64,000 bases of DNA, from NCBI RefSeq assembly GCF_002287075.1, contig NZ_NSKE01000001.1, forward strand, positions 248,001-312,000. Reading direction: 5' to 3'. Of the stretch, positions 27,207 to 36,800 are shown in pieces. This DNA comes from Fodinibius salipaludis (GTDB lineage: Bacteria; Bacteroidota; Rhodothermia; Balneolales; Balneolaceae). A program made the position numbers and the translations under genes. The stretch's first letter is position 1, and every line of letters begins with the position of its first letter. Under the pieces are notes generated by a model. The model ran no database searches. It was not told the DNA's origin and was given only the letters and a program-made list of their open reading frames with translations.

Positions 27207-28241
27207 CTATTGCGGTAATTTCTGATTTTTCTTCAATGCTTTTAGCAGCTCTTTTATAGATGTAAAACAATTTTTATTCTCTTTTGAAATGATTTCCCAT
27301 TCAAACGCTTCTTGTTTTGTACGGGCCTCAACCTGAAGAGCTGTTCCGTTGTTTTCGACTACCTTATATCCCTCGCGCTCAAGGGCGCGGCGCGTCCAAA
27401 ATACAGGTACGGCATCACCGGTTAAATAAACAGCCTCTTTATTTGGATTATGCAGCGTAAAAGAGCCGGTACTGCGATCAAAATCAAAACTGTCTTTTTC
27501 AAAAACAGATTCAAAGGTGCCATCCAAAACAAGATCTTCGGGCGTACCGGTAATAACTTCTCCCTCCCTGTTAATGAGCCACAAGCTGTCGGCCGCTTTC
27601 AGGGCCAGATCCAACTCATGAGTAGACAACAAAATACCCTTTTGGGTATCATGAGTTAGCTTTCGCAGCAACCGAATAATTTCTACCCGGTTCGGGAGAT
27701 CTAAATGCGCCGTAGGCTCGTCGAGCAATACCGCCGAAGTATCCTGTGCCAATGCCCTGGCAATCATCACCTTTTGCCGTTCTCCATCACTGAGATGCAA
27801 CACATCTCTGTCGACAAACTGCTCAATCCCTGCGGACGCAATTGCCCATTCTACTATTTCTTCATCTTTTTTATTAAGGGATCCAAACCAACCGGTATAG
27901 GGCGACCGTCCGAATGCCACCAACTCATAAACACTAATATTCCCGATCGTAATACGGTCGGTCAAAACGGTACTTACTTTTTGCGCAATTTCTTTTACTG
28001 CAAGTTGATTTAAATTCTTTCCATTAAGTAATACATCTCCATCCAATGGATTATGCAGGTTAGCTAACGTTCTAATTAGCGTAGATTTTCCCGATCCATT
28101 AGGACCCAACAGACATACAACCTCTCCACCATGCAGCGCCACATTTATATCAGATGCCACAACCGTAGCAGACTTACGCCCTTTTCCGGGAAATCCTATA
28201 TCCAATTCATTTGTCGATATGATGGAAGACTGTTTACTCAT
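27207..28241 (-). CDS. btuD: Cobalamin ABC importer ATP-binding protein with C-terminal extension
   Basis: A 344-residue ABC ATPase. Walker A GPNGSGKST (about residue 47), signature LSDGERQK (about 152), Walker B AVLLDEPTAHLD and switch STHELD are all intact. It powers corrinoid import through BtuC. Beyond the usual about 255-residue ATPase there is a further 90-residue tail (from about FESVFEKD) containing AVPVFWTRRALEREGYKV, of unknown role. ATG 28241 overlaps the btuC stop by one base (TGATG); a TTG one codon earlier is possible. Confidence 0.9.
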   Translation of the reverse strand: MSKQSSIISTNELDIGFPGKGRKSATVVASDINVALHGGEVVCLLGPNGSGKSTLIRTLANLHNPLDGDVLLNGKNLNQLAVKEIAQKVSTVLTDRITIGNISVYELVAFGRSPYTGWFGSLNKKDEEIVEWAIASAGIEQFVDRDVLHLSDGERQKVMIARALAQDTSAVLLDEPTAHLDLPNRVEIIRLLRKLTHDTQKGILLSTHELDLALKAADSLWLINREGEVITGTPEDLVLDGTFESVFEKDSFDFDRSTGSFTLHNPNKEAVYLTGDAVPVFWTRRALEREGYKVVENNGTALQVEARTKQEAFEWEIISKENKNCFTSIKELLKALKKNQKLPQ

Positions 28242-29317
28242 CAAAATGAAGCCTGCAGGTTTTTGCGCTGGATGATTACCCAGATAACAACGGGCGATCC
28301 TACCATCGATGTAACAGCACTAATGGGCAGCGTTGTTGTTGAGCCCGGCACTTGAGCAATGATATCACAGCCAAGCAATAGTATAGCTCCCATCAATAAT
28401 GTGGCCGGAATGAGTACCCGGTGATCATTCGTTCCCATCAAGGATCGAGTAAGATGAGGAACAGCGATGCCCACAAATCCAATGGGACCACAAAATGCGG
28501 TGATTCCACCCGCCAACAAACTGGTACTCACGATAATCCAGATACGAGAACCAGAAACCGACAGCCCCATACTTCGGGCATAATTTTCCCCCAGCAAGAG
28601 TCCATTCAACGGTTTTGAAAGTGCCATCGCAATTCCAATCCCAACAAATGCAACAACGGCCAATATCCACAACTGATCTAAAGGCACACCGCCAAGACTC
28701 CCGAACGTCCAGATGAGATAATCCTGAATCTGCTCGGGTCGGCTAAAGTACTGCCAGATACTTACCAACGCGATCGTCAGGTTCCCAATCATCAATCCGA
28801 TAATCAACAGTGTTACATTATCGCGAACTTTAATAGAAATAAGAAGAATCAACAGTAACACAGCAGCCGATCCCAAACTGGCGGCAATCACAATAATCCA
28901 ACTGCCGAATGCCGACAGTTGCTGAATGGCAAAAATACTGGTAATAGTTCCACCTGCCAGCATTACAATAGCAACACCAAGACTTGCTCCTGCAGTAATA
29001 CCCAGTACCGACGGACCTGCCAGCGGATTGCGAAAAAGTGTTTGCATGAGCAACCCACCTATTGACAATGCACTGCCGGCTAAAACGGCCGTTATGGCCC
29101 GGGGAATGCGGATGTTAATGATAATTTTATTCCAAACCTCACTTGCGGCCTCTCCCCCAACCAAAATTTGGACAATATCCCCAAGAGGAATATCAACTGA
29201 TCCCAGTACTAAGTTAACCAGCAGAAGTACTAAAAGAATGACAATCAACAGTCCAAAATAAAGCGGACGAATACCTGTCTTATGTTTTGGCGTTATATCT
29301 GCAGTTTCGTTGGCCAT
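28241..29317 (-). CDS. btuC: Cobalamin ABC importer permease (FecCD/BtuC family)
   Basis: A 358-residue inner-membrane permease with about ten helices. FecCD-family motifs are present: RIPRAITAVLAGSALSIGGLLMQTLFRNPLAGPSVLGITAGASLG near the N-terminal third and GFVGIAVPHLTRSLMGTNDHRVLIPATLLMGAILLLGCDIIAQ near the C-terminus. It forms the translocation channel with BtuD. ATG 29317 overlaps the btuF stop by one base (TGATG), and its own stop overlaps btuD in the same way, so the three genes are translationally coupled. Confidence 0.92.
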   Translation of the reverse strand: MANETADITPKHKTGIRPLYFGLLIVILLVLLLVNLVLGSVDIPLGDIVQILVGGEAASEVWNKIIINIRIPRAITAVLAGSALSIGGLLMQTLFRNPLAGPSVLGITAGASLGVAIVMLAGGTITSIFAIQQLSAFGSWIIVIAASLGSAAVLLLILLISIKVRDNVTLLIIGLMIGNLTIALVSIWQYFSRPEQIQDYLIWTFGSLGGVPLDQLWILAVVAFVGIGIAMALSKPLNGLLLGENYARSMGLSVSGSRIWIIVSTSLLAGGITAFCGPIGFVGIAVPHLTRSLMGTNDHRVLIPATLLMGAILLLGCDIIAQVPGSTTTLPISAVTSMVGSPVVIWVIIQRKNLQASF

Positions 29318-30507
29318 CAATCAATTTTCTGATAGTAATAAAGCTGGTGATCGGGCAGCTGCTGCGGATGGAATATTTTGATTAAATCGGCCAGTACCAT
29401 TTCGGGATGTACTACACCCGACTCCCAAAAATCATTGCCGCCGGACGGGCTCATCCGCTTGTTATTATTATATATTTGCCCCGTTTGGAATGGTTTAAAG
29501 TCCTTAAACCGAGAATCTTTTGCCAGAATATCCTCTTTTGAGTTTACTGCTCCGGGATTAATCCACATATCGGCCTGCAATCCAATTTCATAAACCACTT
29601 CAAAACTCTTACGCAATCCTCCGGCCTCATCCGAATCGAACCATGAATAATCCGCTCCGGCATCCCTCAAAAACTGAGCGGTATAGCTTTCTCCACCCGA
29701 CACAAACCACGCTCCTTTATAAGGCATATTATTGATAACCAATGGCTTATCATTTATGCCCTTCACCTTGGATTTTAAACTGTTATATTGTTTTGCGACC
29801 GCACTAAATTTTTCGTTAGCCTGATTCTCCATGTTCAGCAGCGCAGCCAGTACTTTAACCCATTCTGCCTTGCCAAGTGGCGTTGTTTCCAACCACTCTG
29901 AGTTAACCATCACATCAATATCAGATTCCATCAAAATTTTTACATTATCGAACTGTGAGGACTGTCCGCCGGAAATCATCAACAAATCAGGATTCATCGA
30001 CAGTATCTTTTCCTTGTTTAGTTCCCCTTGCGGCAGGCTCACCATTTTACCCTCCTCCAGCTGGCTTCGAATATCCTCACTATAAACATAGTCCCCACCT
30101 ACCATTCCGGTCATGATATCCGTTGCATCAAGCATTTCTGCCAACCCGATATGCGTCGTAGAAGTGGCCAAAAGACTTGTTATTGGGATGGGAATCTCCG
30201 TCGTATTCTCAACCTCTACTTCATCAGTAAGGTCGCGCGGCACTAACGAATATCGCAGCGTATCAACCTGGTTTTGAAAGGGTTTTAGAATCTCCAGCAA
30301 CTTATAGTTATGGTGATACGTAATCCGAAATCCTTCTGCATATTCTGCATGCACAGAATCAGCGAAATGTACCTGTTCAATGTTATTAGAATGAGATTCC
30401 GGATCGGCATTTTTTTCAGGGCCACATCCACCAATCAGTAGGAACGAAATTACCCATACAAATAAAAGTATAGGGGGGTAAAAAAAGCGTAAGTGTGATC
30501 TATCCAT
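29317..30507 (-). CDS. btuF: Cobalamin-binding lipoprotein of the ABC importer
   Basis: A 396-residue solute-binding lipoprotein. The N-terminus has a hydrophobic signal ending LLIGGC with the lipobox cysteine near residue 28. The body has two lobes joined by a long helix; PITSLLATSTTHIGLAEML, NPDLLMISGGQSSQFDNVKIL and the C-lobe DMWINPGAVNSKEDILAKD fit the class III binding-protein (BtuF/FecB) fold. It captures corrinoid in the periplasm for BtuC. The cobalamin riboswitch directly upstream, with its hairpin ending 7 bases before the ATG, supports the substrate. Confidence 0.9.
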   Translation of the reverse strand: MDRSHLRFFYPPILLFVWVISFLLIGGCGPEKNADPESHSNNIEQVHFADSVHAEYAEGFRITYHHNYKLLEILKPFQNQVDTLRYSLVPRDLTDEVEVENTTEIPIPITSLLATSTTHIGLAEMLDATDIMTGMVGGDYVYSEDIRSQLEEGKMVSLPQGELNKEKILSMNPDLLMISGGQSSQFDNVKILMESDIDVMVNSEWLETTPLGKAEWVKVLAALLNMENQANEKFSAVAKQYNSLKSKVKGINDKPLVINNMPYKGAWFVSGGESYTAQFLRDAGADYSWFDSDEAGGLRKSFEVVYEIGLQADMWINPGAVNSKEDILAKDSRFKDFKPFQTGQIYNNNKRMSPSGGNDFWESGVVHPEMVLADLIKIFHPQQLPDHQLYYYQKID

Positions 30508-30514
30508 GGATTTG

Positions 30515-30532
30515 GCTTTTCTCCCGAAAGCT
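30515..30532 (-). promoter_or_regulatory. L13-type hairpin overlapping the btuF ribosome-binding region
   Basis: The same 18-base AGCTTTCGGGAGAAAAGC as at 26931-26948, here 19 bases past the riboswitch core and ending 7 bases before the btuF ATG. Its loop CGGGAGA contains a GGGAG that may serve as Shine-Dalgarno, so pairing with L5 of the riboswitch could block translation. Confidence 0.65.
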
Positions 30533-30551
30533 TGTTTCCGTCATCAATACC

Positions 30552-30703
30552 GGCAGGTCTTCTGGCTTACTCCACTTTTAACAACCTTCCCATCCAATAA
30601 TTATCAGGACAGTGGTTTATGAAGGATCAAAAGCTGTCGGAGCTTACAGCAGCGGGGACTGCTCCGGACTTTCCCAAATTAGGGTACACCGGATTCCCGT
30701 TTT
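30552..30703 (-). promoter_or_regulatory. Cobalamin riboswitch upstream of btuFCD
   Basis: On the minus strand the conserved elements are GGGAATCCGGTG, GGAGCAGTCCCCGCTGCTGTAAGCTCC (P5 region, loop UCCCCG), AAACCACTG, GGGAAGG and GCCAGAAGACCTGCC (B12 box). It controls the importer operon. The remaining bases up to 30917 (about 215) contain no gene I can support and no clear promoter. Confidence 0.95.
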
Positions 30704-30917
30704 AACTGTATTTCAAACGAAATACAGACCTGTATTGAATCAGTAAGTAAAATTAATTTCTGCTCTTGATAATAACGGTATTAATATTGAGAAGCCAATT
30801 TAGAATGAACTTGATAATGAACTTATCTTTAAAGATTAAAGCATGTAATAACACTTCCATTTCTGTATCACTCTTTTATATTACCATTCTAAACATTTCA
30901 CCAATTTAACAACTATT

Positions 30918-32582
30918 ATGATCAAACGATTGGGTACGCTCTTTTTAGGCTTATTTCTTGGATTTTTACTGGCTTTCACCTCCGTACACTTTATAAATGA
31001 TGATATTACGCCCAAGGTGGTTTCGGAGGCCTCGAAATTAATCGGTATTGACTTTACCGCGGCAGAGCGGGATTCAATGATCGCTGAACTCGAATCCAAT
31101 AGAGACTCATATCAAAGCATTCGAGATCTCAAACTCGATAATGGTATTCCTCCGGCACTGAATTTTAATCCCATTCCACCGGGAAAAATTATCAATAAAA
31201 CAGATCAACCGATCGACTGGAATTTGCCGGAGGATGTGAACCTTCCGGATAACCGATCTGATCTCGCTTTTTACACCGTTGAAGAGCTCGCATCGTTAAT
31301 TAAACAACAGAAAATATCTTCAGTTGAACTGACAAAATTCTTTCTCAAGCGTATCACCCAACATGGCGATACGCTTGAGGCCATCATTACTGTTACTGAA
31401 GAAATGGCTCTGGAGCAGGCCAAAAAGATGGATCAGGAACTTGCTAATGGAAACTATCGAGGGCCGCTTCATGGTATTCCGTACGGACTTAAAGATTTAT
31501 TTGCTGTTGAGGGATATAAAACCACGTGGGGAGCAATCCCTTACAAAGATCAACAAATAAATGAAACAGCAACAGTAGCCAAAAAACTGGAAGAGGCCGG
31601 AGCAGTTTTAGTAGCAAAGACAACCTTGGGTGCTCTGGCTTTTGGAGATGTTTGGTTTGATGGCAAAACCCGAAATCCCTGGAATCTTGAGCAAGGATCA
31701 AGCGGATCATCAGCAGGTTCTGCAGCAGGTACCTCGGCGGGACTCTTTCCCTTCGCTATCGGAACCGAAACCTGGGGATCTATTATTTCTCCATCCAACA
31801 GAACCGGAACAACCGGATTGCGCCCTACCTTTGGACGCGTAAGTCGACACGGAGCTATGGCATTGAGCTGGAGCATGGATAAAGTTGGTCCCATTACTCG
31901 TTCTGTCAAAGACGCCGCTCTCGTTTTTGATGCTATTCACGGCCCGGATGGAAAAGACCAAACGGTGTTTGATCTTCCCTTTAACTACAAATCAGATATT
32001 GATGTCAGTGATTTAAAAATCGGATACTTGGAATCTGCATTAAAAAGTGATTATGACAATAGGCAGCGAGACAGTCTTACACTGGCAAAACTGGAAGAGC
32101 TTGGCGCCGAACTCATTCCCATTCAGTTGCCGGACTATCCTGTCTCGGATCTCAGTTTTATTTTAACAGCTGAAGGGGCAACCGCTTTTGATCAGCTTAC
32201 TCTCAGCAACAAAGATGATGAGATGGTTCGACAAGGAAAATCAGCCTGGCCGAACCTATTTCGATCCGCACGTTTTATCCCGGCGATAGAATATATTCAA
32301 GCAAACCGAGCCCGCCAAGTACTCATCCAAAAAATGGATTCGGTGATGCAGCAAGTGGATATGTACGTCTCTCCCACCTACGGGGGCAACAACCTCTTGC
32401 TTACTAATTTAACGGGACATCCCTCAGTCATTGTCCCCAACGGCTTTACGGATGAAGGACAGCCCACAAGTATTACATTTATTGGGGATCTATTTGATGA
32501 GGGACGCATTTTAGGTGTTTCGCAGAAATATCAGCAGGCGACAGATTTCCATACCAAGCATCCCAAAATGTTTACTCAATAA
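30918..32582 (+). CDS. Membrane-anchored or exported amidase-signature enzyme
   Basis: A 554-residue amidase. The Ser-cisSer-Lys triad is visible: Lys in GIPYGLKDLF (about residue 192), the Gly/Ser-rich GSSGSSAGSAAG (about 261-272) and the nucleophile in GTETWGSIISPS (about 289). An N-terminal hydrophobic segment (LGTLFLGLFLGFLLAFTSV) suggests an anchor or uncleaved signal, so hydrolysis occurs outside the cytoplasm. It resembles GatA but export and the lack of gatB/gatC nearby argue against a tRNA amidotransferase role. Substrate unknown. A terminator follows. Confidence 0.88.
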   Translation: MIKRLGTLFLGLFLGFLLAFTSVHFINDDITPKVVSEASKLIGIDFTAAERDSMIAELESNRDSYQSIRDLKLDNGIPPALNFNPIPPGKIINKTDQPIDWNLPEDVNLPDNRSDLAFYTVEELASLIKQQKISSVELTKFFLKRITQHGDTLEAIITVTEEMALEQAKKMDQELANGNYRGPLHGIPYGLKDLFAVEGYKTTWGAIPYKDQQINETATVAKKLEEAGAVLVAKTTLGALAFGDVWFDGKTRNPWNLEQGSSGSSAGSAAGTSAGLFPFAIGTETWGSIISPSNRTGTTGLRPTFGRVSRHGAMALSWSMDKVGPITRSVKDAALVFDAIHGPDGKDQTVFDLPFNYKSDIDVSDLKIGYLESALKSDYDNRQRDSLTLAKLEELGAELIPIQLPDYPVSDLSFILTAEGATAFDQLTLSNKDDEMVRQGKSAWPNLFRSARFIPAIEYIQANRARQVLIQKMDSVMQQVDMYVSPTYGGNNLLLTNLTGHPSVIVPNGFTDEGQPTSITFIGDLFDEGRILGVSQKYQQATDFHTKHPKMFTQ

Positions 32583-32606
32583 TTATTCACAAAACCTATT
32601 TCTTCA

Positions 32607-32640
32607 AAGGCTGCATGATTAACATTCATGCAGCCTTCTT
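32607..32640 (+). terminator. Terminator after the amidase gene
   Basis: A perfect 12-bp stem (AAGGCTGCATGA with TCATGCAGCCTT, seven-base loop) starts 24 bases after the amidase stop and is followed by CTTTATT. Confidence 0.85.
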
Positions 32641-32662
32641 TATTCATCATTCCTAAAAATTG

Positions 32663-32671
32663 CCCCCCCCC
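32663..32671. repeat. Nine-C homopolymer tract upstream of the RND operon
   Basis: Nine consecutive C residues, about 94 bases before the adaptor start. A run this long is prone to slippage and could alter promoter spacing. Confidence 0.7.
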
Positions 32672-32764
32672 TCTTAAAAACCCTGTAACTTTTTTTCTGA
32701 TCTGTCCGTAATGTAAAGCAGATCGTTCTTAATTGAAAAATCTTTCAAAACCAGAAAAAATTAC

Positions 32765-33820
32765 ATGAAGACGTTAATAAATTGGGTTGTTTTAGGATCA
32801 CTGTTTTGCCTGTCAATTACTGCAAGTTCTTGTAGTTCAGAATCACAGTCAAAAAATGTAAGTGACGAGGATTCCACTTCTGCCATTCCGGTTGAAATTG
32901 CCAAGGCTACCAACGGCGATATTTCAGCTTACTACTCAAGCACGGCTACACTTGAAGCTGAAAATAAATCAACGGTAGTATCGAAAGTCAGGGGAATGGT
33001 AAAAGAAATAAGGGTTGAGGAAGGCGATTTTGTAAATGCTGATGAGGTACTTGCTCAATTAGAGGATGAGCAGTTAGAATTAGAAGCTGAGCGGGCTAAG
33101 GCTACCATGGATCGCCTGCAGAATGAGCTCAACCGAAAAGAAGAACTATTTAAGAAAAATCTTATCAGTGCCCAGGAATTTGAAAACGCCAAATTTGAGT
33201 ACCAGGCTCAAAAATCAGAATACCAATTGGCCCAACTAAAGATTAAGAACTCAAAAATTCGAGCTCCCATAAGCGGGGTTGTATCAGATCGACTTATCAA
33301 GGTTGGCAATATGATTAACACTGATCAAGAAGTATTCGAGATTACTGATTTCGATCCCATTTTGGCTGTTCTAAAAGTTCCGGAACATGAAATGTCAAAA
33401 ATCCAGAAAGGTCAACAAGCTCTACTTCAAGTCGATGCCATTAAAAACGAATCGTTCGAAGGCAAAGTCTTGCGCGTAAGTCCCACAGTAGATCCCCAAA
33501 CAGGTACTTTTGAAGTCACCGTATCTATCAAGGATGAATCAAAACAACTAAAGCCGGGCATGTTCGGGCGCGTGCGTATTGTGTACGACACCCATCAAAA
33601 TGCCCTAATGATACCCAAGAATGCTGTTATCGAAGAAGATGGTATGAGCAGTGTATATGTTATTAAAAACAACCTGGCTCACCGAAGAACTATCAATACC
33701 GGTTATTCCAACGGAGACAATATCGAAGTGCTCGATGGTTTAGCACCTTCTGATACTGTAGTCACTATTGGACAAAGCAGTCTCCAGGATAGCGCTTTGG
33801 TTGATATTGTATCCTTATAA
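32765..33820 (+). CDS. RND efflux periplasmic adaptor lipoprotein
   Basis: A 351-residue membrane-fusion protein. A signal with lipobox-like ITASSC near residues 18-23 anchors it. The lipoyl half-motifs flank an alpha-hairpin (EAERAKATMDRLQNELNRKEELFKKNLIS); the second half is KIRAPISGVVSDRLIKVGNMI. A beta-barrel (VLRVSPTVDPQTGTFEVTVSI) and membrane-proximal domain follow. It should link the two RND permeases encoded downstream to an outer-membrane TolC-type channel, which is not in this operon. Start ATG at 32765; permease gene 1 starts 37 bases later. Confidence 0.93.
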   Translation: MKTLINWVVLGSLFCLSITASSCSSESQSKNVSDEDSTSAIPVEIAKATNGDISAYYSSTATLEAENKSTVVSKVRGMVKEIRVEEGDFVNADEVLAQLEDEQLELEAERAKATMDRLQNELNRKEELFKKNLISAQEFENAKFEYQAQKSEYQLAQLKIKNSKIRAPISGVVSDRLIKVGNMINTDQEVFEITDFDPILAVLKVPEHEMSKIQKGQQALLQVDAIKNESFEGKVLRVSPTVDPQTGTFEVTVSIKDESKQLKPGMFGRVRIVYDTHQNALMIPKNAVIEEDGMSSVYVIKNNLAHRRTINTGYSNGDNIEVLDGLAPSDTVVTIGQSSLQDSALVDIVSL

Positions 33821-33857
33821 CTAACATTAGCTTATCATTATCTAAAAGGGATTCACT

Positions 33858-36800
33858 ATGAAATTGATTGACTTTTCTATCCGCCGCAAGGTAACCATTG
33901 CCATGTTTACCATAGGTATTATCCTTTTTGGGATGGTTTCACTCAGCCGATTGAATATCAACCTGCTTCCAGAACTCAGCTATCCGACACTTACTGTGCG
34001 AACTGATTTTGAAGGTGCTGCTCCTGCGGAAGTCGAAAACCTGGTGAGCAAACCTATTGAGGAAGCATTAGGAGTTGTAAAGAATGTACAGCAGGTCCGC
34101 TCTATTTCTCGATCCGGCCAGTCTGACGTTACCCTGGAATTTGCCTGGGGTACCGACATGGATTTCGCCAGTATCGACGTGCGCGAAAAGCTCGATGCCT
34201 TGCAGCTTCCGCTGGAGGTAGATCGCCCGGTTATACTTCGTTTTGATCCCTCTCTGGATCCCATTATGCGGTATGCTTTTTATATCAAGGATAAAAACCC
34301 CGACCAGCCCAAAAATGTTGACTATGCAAGTTATCAGGCAGAGGAATCGGTTGAACAAATAAGCAAACTCAAACAACTGCGTCGATACGCCGATGAACAG
34401 ATAAAGAAGGATTTGCAGTCTGCACTTGGAGTTGCCTCCATTAAAATAAGCGGCGGATTAGAGGAAGAAATAGAGGTGGCTGTCAATCAGGATCGGATGT
34501 CACACCTTGGAATTTCGATCGACCAAATTACACAGGTGCTCGGAGCTGAGAATGTCAATTTATCCGGGGGACGACTGGAAGAAGGTACGCAACAATATCT
34601 TGTGCGGACGCTCAACCAGTTTCAGTCTGTCGAGAATATCAAAGATGTTGTCATTAGCAGTCAGGATGGCAATCCCATTTATTTAAAAGACCTTGCCGAA
34701 ATCAGCCAAAGCTATAAAGAACGAGAAGCTATTACCCGGCTCAATGGCCAAGAAGCAGTAGAAATAGCCATTTATAAAGAGGGTGACGCCAATACGGTCA
34801 ATGTTGCCAAGAATGTAGAAGCTCAGATGCAAAATCTGTCTGAGCGTCTTCCCGAAGGAATGGAAATGACTAAAGTGTTTGATCAATCTACGTTTATTTC
34901 TTCTGCGGTCAGCGAAGTTGTTGATGCCGGAATAATTGGCGGGATTTTGGCCATCATTATCCTGTACCTGTTTCTTCGCAACCTCTGGGCTACCGTTATT
35001 ATTTCTTTGTCGATACCGGTGTCGGTCATTGCCACTTTTAACCTGATGTACGGTAATGATATTACTCTTAATATTATGTCACTCGGTGGTATTGCACTGG
35101 GTATCGGCTTGCTGGTTGATAACTCCATTGTGGTGCTTGAAAATATTGCACGTCACCGTGAAATGGGGAAAAACCCTCTAAAAGCTGCCAGTGATGGTGC
35201 GGGAGAAGTAGGGATGGCCGTAGTTGCTTCTACCCTCACAACCATTGCTGTATTCTTTCCCCTTGTTTTTGTTCACGGTATAGCGGGGCAGCTTTTCCGT
35301 GATCAGGCGCTGACGGTAACGTTTTCTCTGCTGGCTTCATTAGTCGTTGCGATAACATTAATCCCGATGCTTTCTTCACTGGCAGGACGAGAAAAATCAG
35401 AAGTTGAAAAGCCAAAGCTGAAAGAGCCTAAAACAAAAGTAGGCAGCTGGATGCGGACAGCCCGGATATTCACTTTTGAGACCGTCCCAAGCTATATCGT
35501 AAAGGGTGGGTCTAAAGTTATTAGCGTTATCAGCAAGGGGGCTATGTTTATTTTAAATCCCATGTTAAACGCTTTTGAAAAGTGGTTTGACTCGCTGGAA
35601 GATAAATATCCCACTGTTTTACGATGGTCATTACGCCACCGCTTCGTGGTTATTTCCTTCGCCTTTTTAAGTCTTTTGGGTTCACTAATGCTGGTACCAC
35701 AGCTGGGTATGGAACTTATTCCCTCCCTTTCACAAGGGGAATTTAATGTAGAGTTTAATCTTCCTCCGGGAACTCCTATTGAACAGACCGACCGAGCCCT
35801 CCAGAAAGTTCAGCAGGCTGCTCGTGATATTGACCCCATACGAACCACTTTTGCCGTGGCGGGAACCGGTAACCAGATGGATGCTAATCCCAACCAGGGA
35901 GGCGAAAACTGGGGCGAACTGAATGTTACTTTAGCCAGCGGTGCGGGTCGTTCTCTGGAGGAAACCACCATGGATGAACTGCGGACCGATTTACAGCGTA
36001 TTCCAGGTTTAAACTACAAGTTTTCACGACCCGCTCTGTTTACCTTTAAAACCCCGGTTGAGGTAGAAGTATCCGGTTATAACTTGGATGATCTGAAAAA
36101 GGTCAGTGACCATATTCTCGAGAAACTGTCTTCTAATGGACGTTTTGCCGACGTAAAATCTACCATGGAGCAAGGCAATCCCGAAATTCAAATTACCTTT
36201 GATCGTCCAAAGGCAGCATCTCTTGGTTTGCAAGTGCATGAAGTTGCTGATCTTATCGTCAGTAAAGTACGCGGAGACGTGGCAACACGCTATTCCTGGC
36301 GAAATCAAAAAATTGATGTGCTGGTCCGTGCAAAAAAACAGGATCGCTCATCAATCGAGGATATTGAAAATATCATCGTTAACCCTAACAGCGGATCCCC
36401 AGTTCCACTATCGAGTATTGCAAATGTAGAAGTTGCCACCGGGCCGAGCGAAATCCGCCGGGCAGCACAACAGCGCGTAGCTCTCGTATCCGCTAATTTA
36501 AACTACGGTGATCTTGCCACTGCTGCGGAAGAAATTCGCAATATTATTGATGAAACAGCAATTCCAATGGGAATACAGGCACAAGTAACCGGTCAAAACG
36601 AGGAGATGGCTGATTCATTCCGGTCCCTCCTTTTTGCCCTATCACTGGCAATATTCTTGGTCTATCTGGTGATGGCTTCACAATTTGAATCCCTGCTTCA
36701 CCCCTTTATAATTCTGTTCACTATTCCACTGGCACTGGTTGGGGCTATTCTTGGTCTGTGGATTACGGGATCAACCATCAGCGTCGTCGTATTTATCGGA

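Noticed and set aside
30918-32582. GatA subunit of tRNA amidotransferase
   Set aside because: The amidase triad matches, but an N-terminal hydrophobic anchor and lack of gatB/gatC neighbours point to an exported amidase.
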